In this document: piece by piece, positions 7,986 through 16,242 of the stretch
Layout: every line of letters begins with the position of its first letter
How positions within the stretch are numbered: the stretch's first letter is position 1
NCBI GenBank assembly: GCA_016780245.1
Contig: JADHME010000005.1
Coordinates: 1-48,519 of the forward strand
Source: Flavobacteriaceae bacterium
GTDB lineage: Bacteria > Bacteroidota > Bacteroidia > Flavobacteriales > Flavobacteriaceae
DNA: 48,519 nt
Direction: 5' to 3'
Notes under the pieces: model-generated
Told to the model about the DNA's origin: nothing
Databases searched by the model: none
The model's input: only the letters and a program-made list of their open reading frames with translations
Position numbers and translations under genes: made by a program

Positions 7986-8238
7986 CTTTTTTATCTTCTT
8001 TAATTCTATTTAACTCATCTATTATCATGTCCATTTGTTCCATCTGATGCTCATGAGATAGATAGTGATTCTCTTTTCTATATGTTTCTTGTTCAATCTC
8101 TTCTAATGGTCCAAAAACAAATATTCCAAGGCTAAATATTGTAATAATTGAAACAGTAAAAATACTTGCAATAATAGAGATAAATGTTAGTATAATTTTT
8201 ATGTAGTTTTTTGATTTATAGAATTTAATCAAATTCAT
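7951..8238 (-). CDS. Small membrane protein, paralogue of its upstream neighbour, ending inside tRNA-Leu
   Basis: The product is 95 residues: a basic N-terminus, one or two hydrophobic segments (about 14-43), then a charged tail with HEHQMEQMDMIIDELNRIKED. The next gene upstream has the same plan and a similar tail (H..E..EKLDEIIELLKEIQ), so the two look like a tandem duplication. The last 11 residues or so (after EDKK) are read from the antisense strand of tRNA-Leu, with the stop codon in the tRNA variable arm. The natural end was therefore probably lost, or the gene simply borrows the tRNA for its 3' end. It overlaps the upstream gene by four bases. Function unknown. Confidence 0.65.
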   Translation of the reverse strand: MNLIKFYKSKNYIKIILTFISIIASIFTVSIITIFSLGIFVFGPLEEIEQETYRKENHYLSHEHQMEQMDMIIDELNRIKEDKKVRVKGLEPPCC

Positions 8239-8474
8239 AATTCTTGAATTTCTTTTAAGAGTTCAATTATTTCGTCAAGTTTTTCAGATTCTTCTTGATG
8301 CTGAATTCTATGCTTTTCAGTTGGACTTATCTCAGTATCATCATAATAAATATCAGAAATAAGTGCATATGAAATCATTGATAATGCAAATAAACAAACA
8401 AGAAAAATACATGATGCAATTATTGTAAGATTAATTCTAATATACTTGTCGGAATTAAAAAGCTTATTTATCAT
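8235..8474 (-). CDS. Small single-pass membrane protein, unknown function
   Basis: The product is 79 residues with a basic N-terminus, one hydrophobic segment (about 14-40) and an acidic tail predicted to form a short helix (EEESEKLDEIIELLKEIQEL region, 60-79). It matches no family I know. It is a paralogue of the following gene and is joined to both neighbours by four-base ATGA overlaps, the start overlapping the D-aminoacylase-like stop. That suggests made-together, membrane-associated products, but nothing reveals a mechanism. Confidence 0.7.
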   Translation of the reverse strand: MINKLFNSDKYIRINLTIIASCIFLVCLFALSMISYALISDIYYDDTEISPTEKHRIQHQEESEKLDEIIELLKEIQEL

Positions 8475-10084
8475 TCCGTTGGAGGATTATATCCAGAGCC
8501 TTTAACAAATCTTCCCGGGAAATTACCAGTATGGTCTCCGTTAGATAATACTTTAACTCCATTTACAAAAACATGTTCAACTCCTTCAGCAAATTGTAAA
8601 GGGTCTTCAAATGTTGCTTTATCCTGAATTTTATCAGGATCAAAAACAACAATATCTGCAAAATATCCAATCCTTAAATATCCTCTATTTTTAATTCCAA
8701 GATTATCAGAAGGAAATCCGGATAATCTTCTAATTGCCTCTTCCATTGAAATTAATTTCTCCTCTCTAACATATTTCCCTAAAACTCTTGCAAAACTTCC
8801 AAAAGCTCTTGGGTGAGTTATAAAATCTTTTGATATATCTGAATAGGAACCTGCATCTGAATCAAATGAAACCCATGGAAGCATTATTTTTTTTCTGACA
8901 TTATCTTCTGACATGCTAAAATAAATACACTGTATTCTGCTTCCATCCTCAATTATAAGATTCACAATTGCTTCTTCAGGAGTCTCACCTCTAAGTTCTG
9001 CAGCCTCAGCAATCGTCATACCTCTATACTTATTAGACATAGATTGTTTGTTAAATCCTACCATTAAAATATCTTCGGGTGGCTGTTCTAAAAGTTCTTT
9101 TCTTATATCCATAAAAAGCCTTTCTCTTATATCTGACCTCTTCATTCTGTTAATCCATGCTTGCCTTCCTCCTTCCTGAACCCAGGTAGGAATAACTCCA
9201 GTTAATCCAGTTGATGATGCTGGATATGTATACATATCTGCAGTTATTTTTAGACCACTTTCTCTTGCTTTTTCAACCTTCTTTATAACTGAATCTAATA
9301 GATGCCAATTTGGTTTTCTTGAAGCTTTAAGGTGATATATCTGAGAGGGTATGTTTGCTCTTTCAGCGATCTCAAGCAATTCATCTACTGCCTCTAAAAC
9401 TCTTGAATCTTCATTTCTAATGTGAGATATATAACTGCCACCATAAGAAGATGCAATTTTTGATAATTCAACTAACTCATCTGTATCAGCATAATCTCCA
9501 GGAGCGTATATTAATGATGATCCGATACCCATTGCTCCTTCTTCCATAGCAATTCTTACAATATTCTTCATCGAATCCATTTCATCCACTGTAGCCTTTC
9601 TGTTAGCAAAACCAATTTCTTGAATTCTTACTGTTGCAGCACCCAGATATGAGGCAATATTTGTTGAAACTCCACTTTGTTCAAGCTCTTCCATAGCTTC
9701 TCCAAATCCGACAAAATTATTGTTTTCTATGGATCCTTTTGGACCAGGAGATGTACCTTCTCCAAAAACCTCAAGGGTAACACCCTGTTTTAGATCACTA
9801 AGAGATCTTCCATCTTGCATTAAAGTATTATATCCCCAACTAAGCATATTTACAAAACCAGGTGAAATAATTTTATTAGAAGCATCTATTGTATCTTTTG
9901 CAATGAAATTCTGTTTTTTGCCAACATAAAAAATAGTATCATTTTTAACTGCAATATTTCCAACAAAACCTTTATTACCTGATCCATCATGGATAGTTCC
10001 ACCGGTAATTAAAACATCAACAATCTCAGGTTCAGTATTACACGATATAATTAAAAATAAAAGGGAAAAAAGGTATTTTTTCAT
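8471..10084 (-). CDS. D-aminoacylase-like amidohydrolase lipoprotein with altered metal site
   Basis: The product has 537 residues with a lipoprotein signal ending FLIISC (C15). It aligns with N-acyl-D-amino-acid deacylases: LITGGTIHDGSG, ISPGF, the SHIRNE segment (His221), YHLK (His251) and WVSFDSDAG (Asp408/Asp410), then a C-terminal GYFADIVVFDP beta sandwich. The usual HxH after PGF is absent (Leu81 and Trp83), and the Cys that binds zinc in D-aminoacylase aligns with Glu109 in FGEG. A one-metal site made of Glu109, His221 and His251 is possible. I recall this variant (NMLSW, EVFGEG) from other annotated D-aminoacylases, so it is probably a subfamily rather than a broken gene. Substrate unknown; it acts outside the cytoplasm. 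Confidence 0.82.
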   Translation of the reverse strand: MKKYLFSLLFLIISCNTEPEIVDVLITGGTIHDGSGNKGFVGNIAVKNDTIFYVGKKQNFIAKDTIDASNKIISPGFVNMLSWGYNTLMQDGRSLSDLKQGVTLEVFGEGTSPGPKGSIENNNFVGFGEAMEELEQSGVSTNIASYLGAATVRIQEIGFANRKATVDEMDSMKNIVRIAMEEGAMGIGSSLIYAPGDYADTDELVELSKIASSYGGSYISHIRNEDSRVLEAVDELLEIAERANIPSQIYHLKASRKPNWHLLDSVIKKVEKARESGLKITADMYTYPASSTGLTGVIPTWVQEGGRQAWINRMKRSDIRERLFMDIRKELLEQPPEDILMVGFNKQSMSNKYRGMTIAEAAELRGETPEEAIVNLIIEDGSRIQCIYFSMSEDNVRKKIMLPWVSFDSDAGSYSDISKDFITHPRAFGSFARVLGKYVREEKLISMEEAIRRLSGFPSDNLGIKNRGYLRIGYFADIVVFDPDKIQDKATFEDPLQFAEGVEHVFVNGVKVLSNGDHTGNFPGRFVKGSGYNPPTE

Positions 10085-11133
10085 TGTCTTACTATTTCAA
10101 ACAATTTATTAAAAATTTCAGTATTATCATAAATGCCATTGAACTTTTCAGAGTGAGGTCCTAGGCTAAATACTGGAACCATTTCTGAGGTATGTTCATC
10201 TGATGAATAATTAATTTTAACTTTTGATTCTTCTAAATCACCACCAACAATTGCTGCACCACCAGTTTCATGGTCTGCTGTTACTACAACTAAGGTATTT
10301 CTGCTTTTTTCTGCAAATTTGAAAGAAACGTCAACTGCTTTATCAAATTCTATCATTTCACTTAGTAAATATTCCGGATCATTATCGTGTTCAGCCCAAT
10401 CAATTTGTGAACCCTCAATTAAAATAAAGAAAGGTTTATTAAAAGTGCTAAGCTTTTGAATCGTAGCTTCAACTATATCGTCTAGAGATGGTTCTCTTCC
10501 AAGATTTTTTTGAATGGGATCGTCATAAGCTGTAAAAAATCCAATATTTTTTGAATTGACTTTTTTATAATCTTCTAAACTATTTACAAAAAAATAATTT
10601 TCCATTTCCTTCATTAAGTTTCTTTGATCATCCCTGTCCTTAAAATACTTTTCTCCACCACCTACAAAATAATTTATATTACTTTTTGACAATTCATCAG
10701 CAATTCTTTCGTATTTATATCTACTTTTTGATTTTGAATAATATGCTGCTGGTGTAGCATGAACTACAGTAGATGTGACTAATATGGCTGTCATATAACC
10801 ATTATCTCTACAAATTTCAAGAATAGATTTAACTGGATTGTAATTTTCATCAAGACCTAAAACCCCATTGTAGGTTTTTACACCAGATGATAATGCAGTA
10901 CCACTCGCAGCAGAGTCAGTAACTAAATTATCAAGAGAATGAGTTTTACTTAAACCAATAAATTCTGATCTTTCAAGTGGAGTATAATTATTACTAGAAT
11001 ACATGCTAGACGAAATTTGAGATATTCCCATACCATCTCCAATCATCATAATAATATTAGGTTTTTTTGAGTCTTGACTATAAATTAAAAAAGAAAATAA
11101 ATTAATTAAAAGAAAAAGGGTTTTTTTAATCAT
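10081..11133 (-). CDS. Secreted alkaline phosphatase
   Basis: The product has 350 residues, shorter than E. coli PhoA (about 470), with a signal peptide (1-19, ending LIYSQ). The phosphatase core is clear: GDGMG (32-36, metal Asp33), TDSAAS (72-77, Ser74 nucleophile), HATPAAYYSK, EGSQIDWAEHDND (metal Asp/His) and TADHETGG (metal His). It releases phosphate from monoesters in the periplasm. It heads a coupled set with the D-aminoacylase-like gene and the two small membrane genes, joined by four-base overlaps. It has its own -7 element four bases before the ATG. No Pho box can be recognised. Confidence 0.93.
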   Translation of the reverse strand: MIKKTLFLLINLFSFLIYSQDSKKPNIIMMIGDGMGISQISSSMYSSNNYTPLERSEFIGLSKTHSLDNLVTDSAASGTALSSGVKTYNGVLGLDENYNPVKSILEICRDNGYMTAILVTSTVVHATPAAYYSKSKSRYKYERIADELSKSNINYFVGGGEKYFKDRDDQRNLMKEMENYFFVNSLEDYKKVNSKNIGFFTAYDDPIQKNLGREPSLDDIVEATIQKLSTFNKPFFILIEGSQIDWAEHDNDPEYLLSEMIEFDKAVDVSFKFAEKSRNTLVVVTADHETGGAAIVGGDLEESKVKINYSSDEHTSEMVPVFSLGPHSEKFNGIYDNTEIFNKLFEIVRQ

Positions 11134-11137
11134 AATG

Positions 11138-11145
11138 CAAAGTTA
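11138..11145 (-). promoter_or_regulatory. -7 promoter element of the alkaline phosphatase operon
   Basis: TAACTTTG on the minus strand matches TAnnTTTG and ends four bases before the ATG at 11133. It would start transcription about at the start codon. No TTTG is seen at the right distance upstream. Confidence 0.5.
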
Positions 11146-11160
11146 AATTTATAAATAAGA

Positions 11161-12396
11161 TCATTGTAAAGTTTTTATTAATGAATTAATAACTTTTCTA
11201 TTGTTTTTTTCATTTTCGTATACATAGTCTAAATTGATTTTACCTAATTTTTTTTCTTTTTCTTTTTTAAGGCACAGCTCACTAAATACTTTTGAAAATT
11301 CAACAGAATTGTTGATTGATAATACACCACCTAAATCAATTAAATCTTCAGCCTCTTTAAATCCATAATATAAATTTCCTATTATAACTGGACATGAAAA
11401 AACTGAAGGCTCTAAAATATTATGAAGACTATTTTTTGAAAAACCTCCGCCCACGTAACAAAAGTTTGCATATTTATAAATGTACCTAAGTTGACCAATT
11501 GAATCAACAATTAAAACTTTTTTTTGAAAGTCTTCTTCTTTTTTAAGGCATGATAGTTTGACACATGAATTTCCAAAGATATCCTCTAACTCATTTATTT
11601 GTTTTTGAGATACTTCATGAGGTGCAACAATAGACTTAATATTACTGTTTATTATAGATTCTTTTATAATTTTTATATCTCTACTCCAGACACTTCCGGC
11701 AATAAAACATTTATTATTATCAATAAACTTTTCAATACTATCGATTCTTTTATTTTCATTTAGTGTTTTAATTACAGATGTAAATCTAGAGTCACCTGAT
11801 TTAACTACATTTTGGATGGAGTACTTACTAAGTATTAATTTCGAGTTATTGTCTTGAACAAAAAAATAGTCAATCATTTTTAGTCTATTTAAAAACCATT
11901 TACCAAAAATTCCAAAATGAAAATTCGACTGCTTAAACTTTGAAGAAACTGAATAAATAATTGAGTTATTCTCTTTTAATTCAGATATATAATTAGGCCA
12001 TAAATCATTTTTTATAATTACTGCAACTTTAGGATTCACATATTTAATAAACTTTTTAGAGTTATTTGACGAATCAACTGGCAAATAAGTAATTGAATCC
12101 GCGTGCTCAAAATTTTTAACATTTTCATAGCCAGATGGTGAGAAAAATGTGACAAGAATTTTTAAGTTATTGACATTTATTTTTAATTCTTCAATTATTG
12201 GTCTAGCAATTTCAAATTCTCCTAATGATGATACATGAAACCAAATATTTTTTTCATTGGGATTAATCTCTTTTTTTAAAATTTTAAAGGTATCTTTTCT
12301 GCCTTCGTGAAATAGATCTATTTTTTTTGAAAATAATCTAAATGGTATGCTCAAAGCATTAATAGTAATGATAAATATTTCATAAATAATTTTCAC
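11161..12396 (-). CDS. waaA: 3-deoxy-D-manno-octulosonic acid (Kdo) transferase
   Basis: WaaA adds Kdo from CMP-Kdo to the lipid A precursor at the inner membrane. The 411-residue product starts with GTG; no ATG lies nearby in frame. An N-terminal hydrophobic anchor (1-22) precedes the GT-B fold. HVSSLGEFE (54-62) holds Glu60, the catalytic base of the family. The segments VAVIIKNDLWPNY, SVSSKF, GSVW, APHE and the C-terminal VGGGFSKNSLHNILEP are typical. AAGGA-like bases 5 nt before the GTG may act as a ribosome binding site, unusual in this window. It diverges from a DegT aminotransferase gene, a linkage also seen in other Bacteroidota. Confidence 0.94.
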   Translation of the reverse strand: MKIIYEIFIITINALSIPFRLFSKKIDLFHEGRKDTFKILKKEINPNEKNIWFHVSSLGEFEIARPIIEELKINVNNLKILVTFFSPSGYENVKNFEHADSITYLPVDSSNNSKKFIKYVNPKVAVIIKNDLWPNYISELKENNSIIYSVSSKFKQSNFHFGIFGKWFLNRLKMIDYFFVQDNNSKLILSKYSIQNVVKSGDSRFTSVIKTLNENKRIDSIEKFIDNNKCFIAGSVWSRDIKIIKESIINSNIKSIVAPHEVSQKQINELEDIFGNSCVKLSCLKKEEDFQKKVLIVDSIGQLRYIYKYANFCYVGGGFSKNSLHNILEPSVFSCPVIIGNLYYGFKEAEDLIDLGGVLSINNSVEFSKVFSELCLKKEKEKKLGKINLDYVYENEKNNRKVINSLIKTLQ

Positions 12397-12409
12397 CAGT
12401 TCCTTTTTC

Positions 12410-12431
12410 CAAAAATACTTTTTTAATTTTG
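12410..12431. promoter_or_regulatory. Back-to-back -7 elements between waaA and the DegT aminotransferase
   Basis: The minus strand has TATTTTTG (12410-12417), ending 13 bases before the waaA GTG. The plus strand has TAATTTTG (12424-12431), ending six bases before the DegT ATG. Both match TAnnTTTG. They are separated by six bases, so the two promoters must share space. Neither has a clear -33 element. Confidence 0.5.
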
Positions 12432-12437
12432 TTTTCG

Positions 12438-13568
12438 ATGAAAAAAATCAACATGGTTGACCTTAACGGTCAATATAGAAAAATTAGATGGCAGGTTAAT
12501 AGAGAGATTAAAAAAGTAATTAAATCATCATCTTTTATTAACGGTCCCTCAGTTAAAGAATTTCAGGATAATTTACAGAACTTTTTAGGTATTAGGCATG
12601 TAATTCCTTGCGCTAATGGTACAGATGCTCTTCAAGTTGCATTAATGTCTCTTGAATTAAACAAAGGAGATGAAGTCATCACAACAAATTTCTCATTTGC
12701 ATCAACTATAGAAGTAATTCTTCTTCTTGGATTAAAACCTGTTGTTGTAGATATTGATCCAAAGACCTTTAATATAAACCCTAGCTTAATTAAAGATAAA
12801 ATTAGTGACAAGACTAAAGCTATTATTCCAGTTCATCTATTTGGACAAACATGTAATATGGAAGAAATACTTGAAATAGCTAATAAACATAATTTATTTG
12901 TTATTGAGGATAATGCTCAAGCTCTAGGTTCAAAGTATAAATTTTCAAGCTCTGAAAAACAGATGGCTGGTACTATTGGAGATATTTCTACTACATCTTT
13001 TTTTCCTTCAAAGAATTTAGGTTGTTACGGTGATGGAGGAGCCATAATGACAAACTCAGATAATCTTGCTTACAAGATAAGAGGATTGGTTAATCATGGT
13101 ATGTATGAAAGATATTATCATGATGAGATTGGTGTAAACTCTAGACTTGATTCTATTCAAGCTGCAATTTTAAATGTAAAGCTGAAGTATCTTAACAAAT
13201 ACAATAATAGCAGACAGGAATCTGCTATATTATATAATGAAAAGTTTGACAAGATTGAGCTTCTTGAGACTCCATTTGTTGAATCTGACCTTGACACTCA
13301 TGTTTATCATCAGTACACCTTAAAGGTTAAAAATGGGATGAGAGATAAATTGGCTGAACATCTTTCAAAAAGTAGTATTCCATTCGGTATATATTATCCC
13401 CTTGGATTCCATGAACAGAAGGCTTACAAACAAGAATTTATGTCTGATAATGACTTTCCAGTTACTAATCAAGTAAAAAATGAGGTGATTTCATTACCTA
13501 TGCATACAGAGCTTTCAAAGAGACAGATAACTTATATCACAGATACTATTTCTAGTTTTTTTGAATAA
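12438..13568 (+). CDS. DegT/DnrJ/EryC1/StrS family PLP-dependent sugar aminotransferase
   Basis: The product has 376 residues from the ATG giving MKKINMVDLNGQY, the usual family start. An in-frame TTG three codons upstream is part of the promoter element and is rejected. PLP-fold markers are ANGTDALQ (59-66), VPVHLFGQ, EDNAQALG (157-164, Asp for the pyridine nitrogen) and FFPSKNLGCYGDGG (Lys192, the Schiff base). The family transfers an amino group from glutamate to keto-sugar nucleotides for LPS or capsule sugars. The close relatives I know are annotated as UDP-2-acetamido-3-oxo-glucuronate-type aminotransferases, but the substrate here is not proven. Divergent from waaA, which fits a role in cell-surface polysaccharide. 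Confidence 0.9.
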   Translation: MKKINMVDLNGQYRKIRWQVNREIKKVIKSSSFINGPSVKEFQDNLQNFLGIRHVIPCANGTDALQVALMSLELNKGDEVITTNFSFASTIEVILLLGLKPVVVDIDPKTFNINPSLIKDKISDKTKAIIPVHLFGQTCNMEEILEIANKHNLFVIEDNAQALGSKYKFSSSEKQMAGTIGDISTTSFFPSKNLGCYGDGGAIMTNSDNLAYKIRGLVNHGMYERYYHDEIGVNSRLDSIQAAILNVKLKYLNKYNNSRQESAILYNEKFDKIELLETPFVESDLDTHVYHQYTLKVKNGMRDKLAEHLSKSSIPFGIYYPLGFHEQKAYKQEFMSDNDFPVTNQVKNEVISLPMHTELSKRQITYITDTISSFFE

Positions 13569-13603
13569 TTATCCATTTCTTTTACTTTAGTAAAAAACTA
13601 AAC

Positions 13604-14875
13604 ATGAGAATAACACTTTTACTTCTATCTGTATTGACAGTTTCAGCGCAAGACATATATATACACGCTGGAAAAATTTATGATACTAACTCAGGAAAAT
13701 TAAGTTCAAAAAAAACTATTATAATTTCGGATAATATAATCAAGTCAATAGAAAATGGATATAAAGAAGCTGGTGACGATGAAATAAAGATATACGACTT
13801 AAAATCTAAAGTTGTAATGCCTGGATTGATTGATTTTCACGTCCATATTGAGGGGGAATCTGGAGGCCCTGAGAGGTATATTAGTAGATTTCAAGATAAT
13901 AAAGCAGATGTTGCCTTTAAATCTTCAGTTATTGCAAAGAAGACTCTCATGGCAGGCTTTACAACAGTCCGTGATGTTGGAGGGTCTGGTGTAAATATCT
14001 CACTAAGAAATGCTATTAATAGTGGAGTTGTTCCTGGACCTAGAATTTTTACTTCTGGAAAAACAATTGCTTCTACTGGTGGCCACGGCGATAGGACAAA
14101 CGGTCTTAGAGATGATTTTGTTGATGACCCAGGACCTGAGCAGGGAGTTGTAAATTCTATTTCAGATGCTAGAAAAGCTGTAAGATATAGATACAAGAAT
14201 GGAGCCGATTTAATTAAAATTACTGCAACAGGAGGAGTAATGAGTCTAGCTAAAAATGGACAAAACCCTCAATTTACTGAAGAAGTAATTAGAGAAATTG
14301 TTAAAACAGCAGATGACTACGGTATGCATGTTGCAGCTCATGCTCATGGAGACGAAGGTATGTTTAGAGCTGTAAATGCAGGTGTTACTACTATTGAACA
14401 TGGATCAATTATGTCAGATAGAACAATGAGACTTATGAAAGAAAAGCAAACTTATTTAGTCCCAACCATAAGTGCCGGTGAGCATGTAGCTAAAATGGCT
14501 AAAATTCCTGGATATTATCCTGAAATAATAATACCTAAAGCCCTTGAAGTAGGAGTCCAGAATAAAGCTACCACAAAAAAAGCCTACAAAATGGGTGTTC
14601 CAATTGCCTTTGGAACTGATGCAGGTGTTTTTCCTCATGGAGATAATGCTGGAGAATTTGTATACATGAAAGAAATTGGAATTCCAGCTGAGTATTCCTT
14701 AAACTCTGCAACAGTTACAAACGCCAAACTATTGAATATGGAAAACCTTTTGGGTCAATTAAAGGAGGGATTTTATGCTGATATTATTGCAGTTGATGAA
14801 AGTCCTCTAGAAAATATTGCTACTTTAGAAAATGTAATTTTTGTTATGAAAGACGGTAAAGTCTATAAAAACTAA
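13604..14875 (+). CDS. Secreted amidohydrolase (Xaa-Pro dipeptidase/imidazolonepropionase-like)
   Basis: The product is 423 residues with a signal peptide (1-15). The two-metal amidohydrolase site is complete: DFHVH (His79, His81), the LIKITATGG segment with Lys205 as carboxylated ligand, AAHAHG (His246), IEHGS (His266) and FGTDAG (Asp339). The C-terminal GFYADIIAVD strand closes the beta sandwich. Relatives include exported prolidase-like enzymes acting on acyl-amino acid or Pro dipeptides, and are often annotated imidazolonepropionase. The true substrate cannot be inferred. It follows the DegT gene by 35 bases and ends four bases into the convergent fabD stop region. Confidence 0.87.
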   Translation: MRITLLLLSVLTVSAQDIYIHAGKIYDTNSGKLSSKKTIIISDNIIKSIENGYKEAGDDEIKIYDLKSKVVMPGLIDFHVHIEGESGGPERYISRFQDNKADVAFKSSVIAKKTLMAGFTTVRDVGGSGVNISLRNAINSGVVPGPRIFTSGKTIASTGGHGDRTNGLRDDFVDDPGPEQGVVNSISDARKAVRYRYKNGADLIKITATGGVMSLAKNGQNPQFTEEVIREIVKTADDYGMHVAAHAHGDEGMFRAVNAGVTTIEHGSIMSDRTMRLMKEKQTYLVPTISAGEHVAKMAKIPGYYPEIIIPKALEVGVQNKATTKKAYKMGVPIAFGTDAGVFPHGDNAGEFVYMKEIGIPAEYSLNSATVTNAKLLNMENLLGQLKEGFYADIIAVDESPLENIATLENVIFVMKDGKVYKN

Positions 14876-15744
14876 ATTTTTGAGACTATTACTTCAGGAT
14901 TGATTTTTCTTATTAATCCCTGAAGAGTATTACCTGGGCCAACCTCAACAAATTCATTAATTCCGTCATTTACCATTTCATTTACACTCTGACTCCATAG
15001 TACTGCCCCTGTTAATTGACTTAATAGATTCATTTTGATTATTTCAGGGTCTATTACTGGCTTGGCACTAAAGTTTTGATAGATTTTACAGATTGGCTTT
15101 TTAAATTCAGTCTTTTCAATTCCGTCTTTGAGCTCTTTTTTGGCTGATTCCATAAGATCTGAATGAAAAGCACCACTAACTGGAAGTATTAAAGCTCTTT
15201 TTGCGCCTCTCTCTTTTAGAATTTGGCAAGCTGTTTCAACTGCATTATATTCTCCCGAAATTACCAACTGACCTGGACAATTGTAATTAGCAGGTTTTAC
15301 ATTTTCATCTATTTCATTACAAACATCCTCAACAATTTTATTTTCTAGCCCTAAAATTGCTGCCATTGTTCCGTTAGTTTTTTGACAAGCTTCTTGCATA
15401 GCATTTGCTCTAATTGAAACTAACTTTAATCCATCCTCAAAACTTAATGCCTCAGATGAAACTAAAGCAGAGAATTCACCAAGTGAATGTCCAGCACTAG
15501 CTTGAGGCTTAAACTCCTTTGAAGTAAGAGCAGATATTACAGAATGAATGAAAATTGCTGGTTGAGTAACTTTTGTTTGTAAAAGATCCTCAGGTGTTCC
15601 CTCAAACATTAAGTTGGTAATATTAAATCCTAAAATATCATTTGATTTTTTAAATAAATTTCTAGACTCAGATATATTATCATAAATTTCTTTACCCATT
15701 CCAGGTTTCTGTGATCCTTGACCAGGAAAAACAAATGCTTTCAT
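14872..15744 (-). CDS. fabD: Malonyl-CoA:ACP transacylase
   Basis: FabD loads malonyl groups on acyl carrier protein for fatty-acid elongation in the cytoplasm. The 290-residue product has FPGQGSQ (6-12), Gln61 in QPAI, the nucleophile Ser87 in GHSLGE (85-90) and His194 in GAFHSDLM. Length matches the family. It is the last gene of a tight operon with bfn, thyA and folA, one base after folA. Its stop overlaps that of the convergent amidohydrolase by four bases. Confidence 0.96.
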   Translation of the reverse strand: MKAFVFPGQGSQKPGMGKEIYDNISESRNLFKKSNDILGFNITNLMFEGTPEDLLQTKVTQPAIFIHSVISALTSKEFKPQASAGHSLGEFSALVSSEALSFEDGLKLVSIRANAMQEACQKTNGTMAAILGLENKIVEDVCNEIDENVKPANYNCPGQLVISGEYNAVETACQILKERGAKRALILPVSGAFHSDLMESAKKELKDGIEKTEFKKPICKIYQNFSAKPVIDPEIIKMNLLSQLTGAVLWSQSVNEMVNDGINEFVEVGPGNTLQGLIRKINPEVIVSKI

Positions 15745-15745
15745 A

Positions 15746-16240
15746 TTATTTCCTTATGTATGTTAAAAAAGAATATTTTGTACTACTATCATCATCTAAA
15801 TAATTAACTAACTCATTAGCAAGCTCAAAATTATCCAGAGGAATGTCAGGGAAAAAGGCATCCCCTTGATAATCTTTATAAACCCTTGTTAATTCTATTT
15901 TATCAACAAGATTAATTGTCTGCGAATATATCTCCCCTCCACCAATTATAAATGGTTGTAGATCCTCTCTACAAACATCTAAGGCATCTTCAATACTACT
16001 AAATACCTCAATACCTTCTGGAGAATAGTCTTTGTTCCTTGTAACAACAATATTTCTTCTGTTTGGTAATGGACTAGGTAAAGATTCAAAGGTCTTTCTA
16101 CCCATAATAACTGAATGACCTTGAGTCAACTCTTTAAATCTTTTTAGATCCTTTGGAATATTCCAAATCAACTTATTATCTAACCCAATAACATTATTTG
16201 TTGAAGCTGCCGCGATAATTGTAAGTTCACTTTTAATCAT
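15746..16240 (-). CDS. folA: Dihydrofolate reductase
   Basis: FolA reduces dihydrofolate to tetrahydrofolate with NADPH, renewing the folate used up by ThyA. The 164-residue product shows NNVIG(L)DNKLIW (15-26), the catalytic acid Asp31 in IPKDLKRF, MGRKTFESLP (46-55) and the NADPH-binding IIGGGEIY (98-105). It sits two bases after thyA, the classical pairing of the thymidylate cycle. Confidence 0.96.
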   Translation of the reverse strand: MIKSELTIIAAASTNNVIGLDNKLIWNIPKDLKRFKELTQGHSVIMGRKTFESLPSPLPNRRNIVVTRNKDYSPEGIEVFSSIEDALDVCREDLQPFIIGGGEIYSQTINLVDKIELTRVYKDYQGDAFFPDIPLDNFELANELVNYLDDDSSTKYSFLTYIRK

Positions 16241-16242
16241 AA

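Noticed and set aside
7986-7992. T run after tRNA-Leu as an intrinsic terminator
   Set aside because: Apart from the tRNA itself no hairpin precedes it; it may help end transcription, but I cannot call it a separate terminator.
13586-13602. Inverted repeat TTTAGT/ACTAAA just before the amidohydrolase ATG
   Set aside because: Short and AT-rich, likely chance in this base composition; no terminator tail or known operator.
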